Below are positions 15,954 through 24,748 of a stretch of 64,000 bases of DNA, one piece after another; position 1 is the stretch's first letter, and each line of letters starts with the position of its first letter. The translations under genes were made by a program, and so were the position numbers. The stretch is taken from assembly GCA_903837605.1 (NCBI GenBank), contig CAILVF010000029.1, forward strand, positions 1 to 64,000, given 5' to 3'. The notes beneath the pieces were generated by a model. It was not told the DNA's origin, did no database searches, and saw only the letters and a program-made list of their open reading frames with translations. This DNA comes from an uncultured Bacteroidales bacterium. Its GTDB lineage: Bacteria > Bacteroidota > Bacteroidia > Bacteroidales > FEN-979.

Positions 15954-17258
15954 ATGAAAACCCGGGCCATATTTGTCCTGCTTGTCATTGCTTCATGCCG
16001 TGTAATTGCCCAGCAGGATACCCCTGCCCGCCAGCTTAAAACACTGATTGAGAATTACCAGTATAAAGAAGCGGTTTCACTTGCCGAGAAACTTCGTTCA
16101 ACCGATACTGCAAGGACCGATATTTTACTTCCCGAAGGGGAAGCCATGTTAGCCCTGTTCCGTTTTAAAGAAGCCGAAAACCTCTTCCTGCGCGCCTGGC
16201 ATGCCGACAGCACCAACCCCAGGATCATGAACAAGCTTGCCGGACTGTACCGCCAAACCGGGGAGACCGAGCAGGCGGTTCACTGGTATAAAAAGATCCT
16301 TGAAAAAGATTCCCTGAATGAAGCTGTATGTTTACAGCTGGCCGCTATTTATTCCCAAACCGAGGATAACCCTGCCGCCTTTAAGCTGATGATCCCGCTT
16401 TACAGGTATGATTCCACATCCTTTTACCTGCTGAAACAGATAGGCAATGTATGCCTGGATCTCAGGAAACCCGATTCAGCCCTGCTTTTCTATTACCGCG
16501 CACTCCGGGTAAATCCTGCCGATGCAGGGGTCATGGTTAAAGCGGCCAACATCCTCATCCGCCATAAAGATTATGATTCGGCCGTTTCAATTACAGCAAG
16601 GTTTATGAAAGAAAACCCTAAGGCATATTCCGTGATGCGGCTTAACGCCTATGCCACTTACCTTCTTAAAGACTACCCGGGCTCGGCCGAAAGGTTCAGA
16701 AGGTCGATGCGGATGGGCGACAATTCGAAATTCACATTGAAATACCTGGGGCTTTGCCGGTATAAGCTTGAAATGTACGACTCAGCCGTCCCTTCCTTCA
16801 GGAAAGCCTATGTTATGGACACTACCGACGTGGAGGTCTGTTTCTATTACGGGGTCTCTGCCATGCGCTCATTCATACCCGATACCGGGCTGTGTTACCT
16901 TCAAAAAACTTTGAAGATCATAATGCCATCAGAACAGTTCCTTCTCACACTGTATGCCGAACTGGCCGGGGCATACAATTTAAACTCCAAACCCGATACC
17001 GCCCTGGAAATTCTTTTAAAGGCCCATAACACAGACACTAAGGACCCGGCAATAGTTTTCAAGATCGCCTACCAGTACGATTATTACCTGCACAAACCAT
17101 CTACGGCCCTTCCCTGGTACGAGGCGTTCATGAAGATGAAGCCGGCCGATTCAGTTTCAGCCCAGAACCTGCCCCAGGTGATGTCATACACCATGTATGC
17201 CCGCAACAGGATCAAAGAGCTTAAAGACTATAACAAACATAAAACCCCATCTAAGTAA
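15954..17258 (+). CDS. Exported TPR-repeat protein
   Basis: 434 residues. A signal peptide (about 1-21, ending V-I-A-Q) is followed by about eight to ten TPR units across the rest of the protein, with the recurring pattern W-Y-K-K-I-L-E-K-D-S-L-N-E-A and A-L-L-F-Y-Y-R-A-L-R-V-N-P. No other domain is visible. It should be a periplasmic or surface-exposed scaffold. No binding partner is evident from neighbours: a radical SAM gene lies upstream and a YihY-like gene downstream with its own promoter. Confidence 0.85.
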   Translation: MKTRAIFVLLVIASCRVIAQQDTPARQLKTLIENYQYKEAVSLAEKLRSTDTARTDILLPEGEAMLALFRFKEAENLFLRAWHADSTNPRIMNKLAGLYRQTGETEQAVHWYKKILEKDSLNEAVCLQLAAIYSQTEDNPAAFKLMIPLYRYDSTSFYLLKQIGNVCLDLRKPDSALLFYYRALRVNPADAGVMVKAANILIRHKDYDSAVSITARFMKENPKAYSVMRLNAYATYLLKDYPGSAERFRRSMRMGDNSKFTLKYLGLCRYKLEMYDSAVPSFRKAYVMDTTDVEVCFYYGVSAMRSFIPDTGLCYLQKTLKIIMPSEQFLLTLYAELAGAYNLNSKPDTALEILLKAHNTDTKDPAIVFKIAYQYDYYLHKPSTALPWYEAFMKMKPADSVSAQNLPQVMSYTMYARNRIKELKDYNKHKTPSK

Positions 17259-17282
17259 AACCCGCTTCTCTTCAGCTTTTCT

Positions 17283-17290
17283 TATCTTTG
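17283..17290 (+). promoter_or_regulatory. -7 promoter box immediately before the YihY-like gene
   Basis: TATCTTTG ends only 4 nt before the ATG at 17295, so transcription should begin at or very near that codon. The same geometry is seen at 45297-45304. Confidence 0.6.
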
Positions 17291-17294
17291 CAGC

Positions 17295-18239
17295 ATGCTC
17301 ACCAATATGCTGCAGAAATTTCTCAACGGGAAATTAATTGCCTTTCTTACCAGGCTTTCCAAAAGAATCATCCTTCCGGGCTTTGACGGGCTGCCTCTCC
17401 ATAATGTTTTCGGTTTCTTCTTCAAAGGGATGCAACAGGGCTATATTGCAACCAGGGCCTCGGCCATTTCGTTTTCATTTTTTCTTGCGATTTTCCCTTT
17501 CCTGATCTTCCTTTTTTCCATCATCCCATTTATACCGATCGCAAATTTCCAGCAAACACTGCTGACACTGATCCAGGACTTCATGCCCGGCATAGTATGG
17601 GCTTCTGTGCAGGAAACCATTACCGATATCATTACCAGGCCCAGAAGCGGGGTCCTTATCCTCAACTTTTTCCTGGCCCTTTATTTCTCAACCAAAGGCA
17701 TGAAAAGCCTCATCGAAGCGTTTAATAACACCTACCATGATATCGAATCCCGGTCAACGGTAAAACAATATATCATCGCATTCGTCCTGGTCATCATTAT
17801 TTCCTTCCTGCTGATCGTCGCGATCGGCCTGATGACTTTTGGGTTTAAGCTTCTTAAATTCATCCTGCCCGATGTCATCGTCAATGCACATTTCTTTATT
17901 TTCCTCTTGCAGATACTTCGCTGGCTGATCATCCTGGCCGCCCTCTTCCTGGCTATCTCTTTCATGTATTTCCTGGCTCCTTCACGTACCGACCGGTTCA
18001 GGTTCATCTCTGCAGGTTCCACCTTGTCCACCCTGCTGATTGTACTGACTACACAGGGATTCAATTTCTATGTGGATAACTTTTCACGTTACAACGCATT
18101 GTACGGTTCAATCGGGACCCTGCTCGTGATCATGCTGTGGATATACTCCAATGCATTTGTTTTGCTGATGGGATTTGAAGTGAACGCCAGCATAAAGGTT
18201 GCCGGCCATGGCGTTGCTGAAGCATTCCAGGTAGAATAA
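17295..18239 (+). CDS. YihY/BrkB-family inner-membrane protein
   Basis: 314 residues. About six hydrophobic segments span residues 50-300. The family core is recognisable from R-A-S-A-I-S-F-S-F-F-L-A-I-F-P, A-L-Y-F-S-T-K-G-M-K-S-L-I-E-A-F-N and Y-N-A-L-Y-G-S-I-G-T-L-L-V-I-M-L-W-I-Y. These proteins were once called RNase BN by error and are polytopic membrane proteins of unsettled function. The -7 box 4 nt upstream makes the mRNA nearly leaderless; the alternative start is Met5 at 17307. It converges with the flippase gene, with only 2 bp between the stops. Confidence 0.9.
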   Translation: MLTNMLQKFLNGKLIAFLTRLSKRIILPGFDGLPLHNVFGFFFKGMQQGYIATRASAISFSFFLAIFPFLIFLFSIIPFIPIANFQQTLLTLIQDFMPGIVWASVQETITDIITRPRSGVLILNFFLALYFSTKGMKSLIEAFNNTYHDIESRSTVKQYIIAFVLVIIISFLLIVAIGLMTFGFKLLKFILPDVIVNAHFFIFLLQILRWLIILAALFLAISFMYFLAPSRTDRFRFISAGSTLSTLLIVLTTQGFNFYVDNFSRYNALYGSIGTLLVIMLWIYSNAFVLLMGFEVNASIKVAGHGVAEAFQVE

Positions 18240-18241
18240 AT

Positions 18242-19702
18242 CTACTTTACTTTCAACTTTATAAACGGAAGAAAAATCTGAAGGAGTTCTTTCCTGTATG
18301 TAAAATAAATCAGAACGGCTGTAATTCCGAATTGTATGCAGCCCGGGATGATTCCGGTCTTGTCGGGGATGAATACAAACAGCATAAAACCCGAAACGAT
18401 GGCAACCAGGGGGAGGTAAATAAGTTTCCACATATTCAGATTATAAGTGAATACCTTGCGGCTTTCAATATAAAGGAAAAAGGCCTGGACCGGCTTAATC
18501 AGGAAGTTTGCAATGACAGCCCCCATCAGCCCGAACTTCCATACCAGGGTGCTGCTCATTATGACCTGGATTACGGCTGAATAAAAGAAGATCTTAGGAA
18601 GGACTTTTGTTTTTTTAAAATAAAACAACGGAGCCAGGAACATGTAAAAAGCCGGGCTTGTCGCATACCCCAGGCAAAGTATCCCGATAAAAGCAAAAGC
18701 CTGGTAATATAAGTGGTTCTTGACCACAATGGGGACCAGTACCGGGCAAACAATGGTTACCAGCGGCAGTACAAGCAAAGTCACCGCGGTAAACCCGTTG
18801 TAGTACCTGTTCACCTCAGGTGTGCTTGAGTGAAGGTCATTGTCTTTCCAGATAGAAAAAATTTTCGGCTGGATTGTATTGATAAGACCCGTATGCAAAA
18901 GTCCGATTCCCATGGTCAGTTTCACTGCCAGGTCAAAAATCCCCACGTAGGTGGGATCAACCATAAAATATTTGATGATGTACCTGTCGATATAATTCAC
19001 GACCCAGATCATGATGCCGTAAACGATCATAGGGGCGCAAAAAGCGACCATTCCGTCGAGGTGCTTGCGGCTGAATTTAAAACCAAACTCCCCTGTGATC
19101 ATGATAATCGAGGCAATGCCCGATACCAGGGCCGGGATCAGCCGTCCGATGATTGGTCCATAGAGGGTATAAGGAAATGACAACACTATTGAAAGTGAAG
19201 CTGCAAGGATTATAACAAAATTTGAAATGTTCAGGTAAAAGAAACGCACCGGGCGCTGCTGGTTAACCAGTAAGTTAGAATAGGTTTTAAAGATCCCGTT
19301 GAATATTGCGGTGATCACCGTGATAAAACCAAACGGGAAGAACTGCATCATCACATCGCCCCTGAAGATCACCCTGAACAGCAGGCTTCCCCCGGCCAGC
19401 ATAATGAACATCACCGCAGTGCCAAGGGTGATCAGGGCCATCAGCACAGTACCAATAAATTCATTCAGCTTTTGCTTGTCATTCCTGACCTGGAAATAAT
19501 TGATCCCGATATAAGTATCGAGCCCCATCGACGATACGAGCTGGATAAAATACAGCAGGGTAAAATAGATCGCGTTGATCCCGAACTGTTCAGGGGTAAG
19601 CCAGGCAGTAAAAAAAGGGATCAGTATAACCCCGGTGGTATAAGGCAGGGCCCCGATGACGGAGTAGATCATTGAAGACCTGAAGAATTGCTTTGAGATC
19701 AT
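18242..19702 (-). CDS. Polysaccharide flippase (Wzx/MATE-like, oligosaccharide exporter)
   Basis: 486 residues with about 12-14 hydrophobic helices along the whole length, the layout of the polysaccharide synthesis/MOP flippase family. The start pattern M-I-Y-S-V-I-G-A-L-P-Y-T-T-G-V-I-L-I-P-F-F-T is typical. It would move lipid-linked sugar chains across the inner membrane. It lies 39 bp after a glycosyltransferase gene on the same strand, and both follow a response regulator with a promoter at 21989-21996, so a small exopolysaccharide operon is likely. It has no polymerase or initiating transferase beside it. Confidence 0.88.
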   Translation of the reverse strand: MISKQFFRSSMIYSVIGALPYTTGVILIPFFTAWLTPEQFGINAIYFTLLYFIQLVSSMGLDTYIGINYFQVRNDKQKLNEFIGTVLMALITLGTAVMFIMLAGGSLLFRVIFRGDVMMQFFPFGFITVITAIFNGIFKTYSNLLVNQQRPVRFFYLNISNFVIILAASLSIVLSFPYTLYGPIIGRLIPALVSGIASIIMITGEFGFKFSRKHLDGMVAFCAPMIVYGIMIWVVNYIDRYIIKYFMVDPTYVGIFDLAVKLTMGIGLLHTGLINTIQPKIFSIWKDNDLHSSTPEVNRYYNGFTAVTLLVLPLVTIVCPVLVPIVVKNHLYYQAFAFIGILCLGYATSPAFYMFLAPLFYFKKTKVLPKIFFYSAVIQVIMSSTLVWKFGLMGAVIANFLIKPVQAFFLYIESRKVFTYNLNMWKLIYLPLVAIVSGFMLFVFIPDKTGIIPGCIQFGITAVLIYFTYRKELLQIFLPFIKLKVK

Positions 19703-19741
19703 CGCTTGCCCCCGGTATTTATTTATTATTGTATGCGGATG

Positions 19742-20812
19742 TCATGACAGTATCTGTTCAAACAGCCCAAGCAGTTCCTCCCTGTGTTTGGGCAGGGAGA
19801 AATTTTCCAGGGCCCTCTGCCTGGCCGCGGCGCCTGTATCCAGTTTCAATGCCTGCCTGATAGCCTCTTCCAGCTCATCGGGTGAGCGTTTTTTCACGAT
19901 GACCCCCGTATCCCCTATCGCATCTGGAATTCCGTTCACATCGGAACCTACAGGTATACATTCGCAAAGCATGGCTTCGTTCAGTGTGAAAGGCATGCCT
20001 TCGGTAATCGAAGCCTGGACAAAAACCTTTGCCCTGTTATAATTCATGAACAGCAAATCATCGGGGCAATAAAACAGCACTGTTTCCAGGTTGGGGATAC
20101 CGCTGATCCTGTAGTTCTCTTCTATCCATTGCATGAATTCTTTCCTGAAACCAATCAGGGTGAACTTTTTATCGGGGATCCTGCGGGCCGTTTCAATAAA
20201 AAGATCGAAGCCCTTATTGAAAAAATCATTGATCCCTCCCATGGTGCCAACCGTAAGTATCCTGTCATGCTCCTTCGGGATAGTGTTTTCACGATAAAAT
20301 TTACTGGTGTCGACCCCGTTTGAAATTACAGTCATGGGGGTTTTTATACCGGGTATGTAATATGTTATCCCGTCCTTTTTCCCATCCGCAGAATAGTAAA
20401 AATTCTCATGCCGGATCAGTGACTTATGGTTTGGGATTATATGCGATGCATTCCTCAGTGCATATTTAACACACAGGCCCCTGAATTTTTTGTAATAAAC
20501 TCCCTTTTTCAGCTCGGGGTAACAGATAGCTTCCTGTCCGCCGGCAAAAATGACGGTCTTTTTCCCCAGCAGCCGGGCCATAAATACGATCACCGCCGCA
20601 TGGTAATCGGCAAACCAGGTGACATAAGCCGAAGCATCCTTATTGTTTTTCAGGATAAAGCCGGCCAGTGAGAGCATGCTGCGGATAAATTGAAAGCCCT
20701 TAAGGTTCTTCTGTAAAAGATATGGAACGACGGTATAGCGTTCCTCCAGAATGGCCTGGTCTATGGCGTAAAACGTAGTATTCCCGCTTTTGATATAAAG
20801 GATCTTCTTCAT
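19742..20812 (-). CDS. Family GT4-like glycosyltransferase
   Basis: 356 residues, GT-B fold. The C-terminal half carries the family signature: T-E-G-M-P-F-T-L-N-E-A-M-L-C-E-C-I-P-V-G (the E-x7-E region) followed by V-N-G-I-P-D-A-I-G-D-T-G. The linker has I-S-N-G-V-D-T-S-K-F-Y, and the nucleotide-sugar region has V-G-T-M-G-G-I-N. The sugar donor cannot be inferred. Its start overlaps the stop of the response regulator (TAATG), so regulator and transferase are cotranslated. Together with the flippase it probably builds a surface glycan. Confidence 0.88.
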   Translation of the reverse strand: MKKILYIKSGNTTFYAIDQAILEERYTVVPYLLQKNLKGFQFIRSMLSLAGFILKNNKDASAYVTWFADYHAAVIVFMARLLGKKTVIFAGGQEAICYPELKKGVYYKKFRGLCVKYALRNASHIIPNHKSLIRHENFYYSADGKKDGITYYIPGIKTPMTVISNGVDTSKFYRENTIPKEHDRILTVGTMGGINDFFNKGFDLFIETARRIPDKKFTLIGFRKEFMQWIEENYRISGIPNLETVLFYCPDDLLFMNYNRAKVFVQASITEGMPFTLNEAMLCECIPVGSDVNGIPDAIGDTGVIVKKRSPDELEEAIRQALKLDTGAAARQRALENFSLPKHREELLGLFEQILS

Positions 20813-21972
20813 TAAAAAAGAGGATTGGCGTACCGCCGGATGTCTTCACTGCTCACCCTGCCTTCGCATAAAATGACAAGCCGCTCAGCAACATTTTTCA
20901 GTTCACGGATATTTCCCGACCATTTCATATTCTTAAGCTCTTCCATTGCATCCTCATCCACTTCGAGCATGGGTTTGCCCTGCTGGTTGCAATATAAGCC
21001 TATAAAATGAAGGGCCAGGAGGGGAATGTCTTCGATCCTTTTACCCAGGGGCGGCACATCGATGATGATGACGCTTAAACGGTGGTATAAGTCTTCCCTG
21101 AAGTTCTTATTCAGTATCTCTTCCTTGAGGTTCTTATTCGTCGCCGCGATCACACGCACATCAACCGATATCTCCTTTTCACCTCCCACCCTTGTGATCT
21201 TGTTTTCCTGCAAAGCTCTAAGGACTTTCGACTGGGCCGAAAGGCTCATGTCGCCTATTTCGTCGAGGAAGATCGTCCCGCCGTCGGCCTGCTCAAAATC
21301 CCCTTTATGCTGTTTAACAGCCGAGGTGAATGATCCTTTTTCATGGCCGAAGAGGTTGCTTTCGATGAGTTCGGAAGGGATGGCCGCACAGTTTACTTCA
21401 ATGAAAGGGCCGTCGGCCCTGTTGCTCAGGGCATGGATATGCCGGGCCACAAGTTCCTTGCCGGTTCCGTTCCCCCCTGTTATAAGTACCCTCGCATCGG
21501 TAGGCGCGACTTTCTTAATAATTTCCCAAATCCCGTTCATAGCCTCCGACTCCCCTACCATCTCGTAATTCATCCCCACCTTTTTGCGGAGCTGTTTGGT
21601 CTCGCTGACCAGCCTGCCCTTATCCATGGCGTTACGAAGCGTCACCAGCAGGCGGTTCAGGTCGAGGGGTTTTGCTATATAATCATAGGCTCCCTTGCGG
21701 ATGGCCTCCACTGCCGTTTCAATAGTGCCGTGGCCCGAGATCATGATAATGGGCGTTTCGGTAAAACTCAGGAGCTGGTTCAACACCTCAAGGCCATCCA
21801 TCTTAGGCATTTTGATATCGCAGAGAATTGCATCATAATGATGATCCCTTGCGAGTTTCAGCCCTTCGGCCCCATCCCTCGCATCATCCACCCTGAACTT
21901 CTCATATTCGAGGATCTCGTGGAGGGTGCTCAGTATGCTTTGCTCGTCATCTATTACAAGAATTCGGGGCAT
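20812..21972 (-). CDS. NtrC-type sigma-54 response regulator without DNA-binding domain
   Basis: 386 residues. Receiver domain 1-115 with acidic pair D8/D9, phospho-acceptor D52 and K101. The AAA+ domain runs about 138-375, with Walker A G-G-N-G-T-G-K-E (166-173) and Walker B T-I-F-L-D-E (233-238). The sigma-54 loop reads G-S-F-T-S-A (213-218) where GAFTGA is canonical. The protein ends right after the AAA+ lid, so the usual Fis-type helix-turn-helix (about 50-60 residues) is missing. It is the first gene of the glycosyltransferase-flippase unit, and no histidine kinase is adjacent. Confidence 0.92.
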   Translation of the reverse strand: MPRILVIDDEQSILSTLHEILEYEKFRVDDARDGAEGLKLARDHHYDAILCDIKMPKMDGLEVLNQLLSFTETPIIMISGHGTIETAVEAIRKGAYDYIAKPLDLNRLLVTLRNAMDKGRLVSETKQLRKKVGMNYEMVGESEAMNGIWEIIKKVAPTDARVLITGGNGTGKELVARHIHALSNRADGPFIEVNCAAIPSELIESNLFGHEKGSFTSAVKQHKGDFEQADGGTIFLDEIGDMSLSAQSKVLRALQENKITRVGGEKEISVDVRVIAATNKNLKEEILNKNFREDLYHRLSVIIIDVPPLGKRIEDIPLLALHFIGLYCNQQGKPMLEVDEDAMEELKNMKWSGNIRELKNVAERLVILCEGRVSSEDIRRYANPLF

Positions 21973-21988
21973 TCTTCAGATTTGAGAG

Positions 21989-21996
21989 CAAAAGTA
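21989..21996 (-). promoter_or_regulatory. -7 promoter box of the regulator-glycan operon
   Basis: TACTTTTG on the minus strand, 17 nt before the ATG at 21972. Confidence 0.6.
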
Positions 21997-22009
21997 GTTA
22001 ATTCTTAGG

Positions 22010-22017
22010 TAATTTTG
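22010..22017 (+). promoter_or_regulatory. -7 promoter box of the VCBS-repeat gene
   Basis: TAATTTTG, 34 nt before the ATG at 22051 and only 13 bp from the opposing box at 21989-21996. This makes a compact divergent promoter. Confidence 0.6.
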
Positions 22018-22050
22018 CGAATTGACCGGCATCGTAATGAGCAGACTTAA

Positions 22051-24327
22051 ATGAAGAAGCCTATCCCGTATCTCGCATCCCTTTTCATCCTGGCATCCTG
22101 CATCCTGCCTGCTTACGGACAATCGTCCCTGGCCGGCAACATGAAGTATACCTGGGCCGGTGGGCTCAATGCCTGCCAGTTCTGCGCTATCGACCTGGAC
22201 CTTGACGGCCTGAACGACCTGCTTATTTTTGACCGCCACGGGAACCGCAAGCTCACATTCATAAACCAGGGAGGATCCGGCCAGGTCAATTACAGGTATG
22301 CACCGGAATATGAAGCCCTGCTGCCCGAGATGCAGGAATGGGTGATCACTGCCGATTACAACTGCGACGGTAAGATGGACATCTTCACTTATGGATACGG
22401 GGGCGTAAGGGTATTCAGGAATACATCGGCAGGCAGCCTGAGCTTTCACCTGCAAACCGATCTTCTCAAATCATGGTATTATACCGGGTATGTGGGGATA
22501 CTGGTTACTTCTGCCGATTATCCTGCAATTGCCGATGTTGACGGGGACGGGGACCTGGACCTTCTTACCTTTTTCGGACTGGGTTCCTACATGGAATACC
22601 ATAAGAACCTCTCCATGGAAAAGTTCGGCAACTGCGACAGCCTTGATTACAGGCTAACCGACCATTGCTGGGGGAAGTTCAAAGAAAGCGAGGGAGGAAA
22701 CCGTATCACCCTGAATGCAGTTTGTCCGTATGCAATTTCAAATGATCTTGTGACTGCGGATGGCTTTAGCCCTCCCAAGCATACCGGTTCCACCTTGCTT
22801 GCCAGCGACCTGAACGGCGACGGGCTCACCGACCTGGTCGTAGGGGATGTGGATTTCCCGAACCTGATAGCGCTCACGAACGGTGGGACGAGGGATTCGG
22901 CCCTGATGGTGAGCCAGGATACCCTTTTCCCTTCCTACGACAGGAATATCAGGCTGTTTTCCTTCCCGGCACTGTCCTATGTCGACCTTGATAATGACGG
23001 CGTCAAAGACCTGGTGGTATCTCCGTTCGACCCCTCCTATTATAATGCTGAGAACACCAAAAGCTGCTGGTTCTATAAAAACAACGGCAGCAATACAAAC
23101 CCGCAGTTTATTTTTCAGACTGAGAACCTGTTCCAGTCGGAGATGCTTGATTTTGGAAGTGGTTCGAATCCTGTTGGCGCCGACCTGAACGGGGACGGGC
23201 TCCAGGATATCATTACAGGAAATTACGGGTACTATGATTCTTCGGAATATCATGGCGGCTACCTGCAGTCGTATTTTACTTCCTCCCTGGCCTGGATTAA
23301 AAATACAGGCAGCACTGCATCGCCTTCGTTCGAACTGGGCACCAGCGACCTGGCCAATGCCTCACGCCTGAAGGTCCACGGCTTGTATCCTGCTTTTTAC
23401 GATCTCAATAATGACGGCATCACCGATCTCTTATGCGGCAATGAAGACGGCAGCCTGGTCTTTTACCAGGGAAAGGGCGACAGCGCAGGGATACCCGTAT
23501 ACGGAAGTCCGCAGAAAAACTACCAGCAGATCAAAACCGACGCATTCAGCGCTCCCCAGCTTTTCGATCTTGACCGTGACGGACTTGTTGACCTGGTCAT
23601 TGGCCGGCAGAACGGTACAATGGTCTATTACAGGAACACGGGAAGCGCGGGAAATCCGGTGTTTACCCTGGGCCGCGACAGCCTTGGAAAGGTCGATGTA
23701 ACAAACCACAACCTATCCTATTTCGGTTACTGCACCCCGTATTTCTTCAGGAACAAGAACCTGACTTACCTCCTGGCCGGATCCGAGGAAGGGAAGATGC
23801 ACCTGTTCTCGCATATAGACGGCAACCTTAACGGCCGGTTCACCGAAATTGATTCCCTGAACAGCCTGATCGGGATCTCCGGCGATAGTCTCAGGATCGG
23901 TTGGAGAGCCTCGGGGTTTTTGGCGCATCTGAGCGATCCCCTGTATTATGATATGGTATGCGGAAATTTCAGCGGCGGTTTGAATTATTTTACCAAAGGC
24001 CGGATACCCGGCATACAGGAGCCACAGCCGGATGAAACGGCGCTTCGCCTTAAGGTCTTTCCAAACCCGGCCGGGCGGGAGATCACGATCAGCATCCTTA
24101 AAAATAACAATAGCAACTTTGAACCTTCCGGCATAAGCCGGGAACCCTGTTTGCTCCGCATCTATAATTCCATCGGCAGGGAGCTTATTCGCAAGGACTA
24201 TGTACCCGGTTCGGCTATCGCAACCGCCTCCCTTCCCCCGGGTATGTATATTGCAGTTCTGTCTTTCCCCTCGTCCTCAATGGAAGCCAGGGGGAAATTC
24301 CTGCTGACAGGAACTCCAGAACCTTAA
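22051..24327 (+). CDS. Secreted VCBS/FG-GAP repeat protein with T9SS type A sorting domain
   Basis: 758 residues. The signal peptide (about 1-24, ending A-Y-G-Q) contains a GCATCC-type repeat at DNA level. Repeated D-x-D-x-D-G calcium-loop units follow (D-L-D-L-D-G-L-N-D, D-V-D-G-D-G-D-L-D, D-L-N-G-D-G-L-T-D, D-L-D-N-D-G-V-K-D and others), as in beta-propeller VCBS/FG-GAP proteins. The C-terminal ~85 residues (V-F-P-N-P-A-G-R-E through Y-N-S-I-G-R-E-L to L-P-P-G-M-Y-I-A-V-L) are a type A sorting signal, so it should cross the outer membrane by the type IX system and may be surface anchored. The ligand is unknown. Confidence 0.92.
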   Translation: MKKPIPYLASLFILASCILPAYGQSSLAGNMKYTWAGGLNACQFCAIDLDLDGLNDLLIFDRHGNRKLTFINQGGSGQVNYRYAPEYEALLPEMQEWVITADYNCDGKMDIFTYGYGGVRVFRNTSAGSLSFHLQTDLLKSWYYTGYVGILVTSADYPAIADVDGDGDLDLLTFFGLGSYMEYHKNLSMEKFGNCDSLDYRLTDHCWGKFKESEGGNRITLNAVCPYAISNDLVTADGFSPPKHTGSTLLASDLNGDGLTDLVVGDVDFPNLIALTNGGTRDSALMVSQDTLFPSYDRNIRLFSFPALSYVDLDNDGVKDLVVSPFDPSYYNAENTKSCWFYKNNGSNTNPQFIFQTENLFQSEMLDFGSGSNPVGADLNGDGLQDIITGNYGYYDSSEYHGGYLQSYFTSSLAWIKNTGSTASPSFELGTSDLANASRLKVHGLYPAFYDLNNDGITDLLCGNEDGSLVFYQGKGDSAGIPVYGSPQKNYQQIKTDAFSAPQLFDLDRDGLVDLVIGRQNGTMVYYRNTGSAGNPVFTLGRDSLGKVDVTNHNLSYFGYCTPYFFRNKNLTYLLAGSEEGKMHLFSHIDGNLNGRFTEIDSLNSLIGISGDSLRIGWRASGFLAHLSDPLYYDMVCGNFSGGLNYFTKGRIPGIQEPQPDETALRLKVFPNPAGREITISILKNNNSNFEPSGISREPCLLRIYNSIGRELIRKDYVPGSAIATASLPPGMYIAVLSFPSSSMEARGKFLLTGTPEP

Positions 24328-24356
24328 AGCCCTCCTCCAACAGACCCTTCTGCCGG

Positions 24357-24522
24357 ATATCCAGCTATCCAGTCATCCAGCTATCCAGTCATCCAGCTAT
24401 CCAGTCATCCAGTTATCCAGCTATCCAGCTATCCAGTCATCCAGCTATCCAGCTATCCAGTCATCCAGCTATCCAGTCATCCAGTCATCCAGTTATCCAG
24501 TCATCCAGTTATCCAGTTATCC
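24357..24522 (+). repeat. NNATCCAG 8-bp tandem array 2 (largest)
   Basis: Twenty full 8-bp units plus TTATCC, without interruption. Most units are CTATCCAG or TCATCCAG in irregular alternation. It fills the start of the 421-bp gap between the VCBS-repeat gene and mraZ. Confidence 0.97.
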
Positions 24523-24686
24523 CTCCTCCCCATTTTGTTAACAATCGCTTTGAATTAAAATTCCCCCCACCAACCCCCACATTTTTATATATTTTTTCTT
24601 TTCTTACTCTCACAAGGCTTTCAAAATGTAACTATTTTTTGGAAGCCTCGTACAATACTGTTAATAAAAAGAAGTTATTAACACGA
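24523..24686. other. Non-coding stretch between array 2 and the MraZ operator
   Basis: A/T- and pyrimidine-rich, with a C-tract near 24565-24580. It contains one hairpin (listed separately). I see no gene and no clear TAnnTTTG box. The dcw promoter probably lies near the operator that follows, but I cannot place it. Confidence 0.6.
24615..24648 (+). other. 12-bp stem hairpin upstream of mraZ
   Basis: AGGCTTTCAAAA (24615-24626) pairs with TTTTGGAAGCCT (24637-24648) with one wobble and a 10-nt loop. It has no T-tract behind it, so it is not a classical terminator. It may insulate or regulate the dcw transcript, or end the upstream gene. Confidence 0.45.
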
Positions 24687-24712
24687 GTGGGTGAAAGTGG
24701 GAAAAAGTGGGA
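24687..24712 (+). promoter_or_regulatory. MraZ operator: three TGGGN boxes at 10-bp spacing
   Basis: TGGGT (24688), TGGGA (24698) and TGGGA (24708) are separated by exactly 5 nt each. This is the direct-repeat pattern bound by MraZ in other bacteria. It ends 36 bp before the mraZ ATG, so autoregulation of the dcw cluster is expected. Confidence 0.85.
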
Positions 24713-24748
24713 AAATTGACCGTATATTAGCACCGTTGAATTAAAAAA

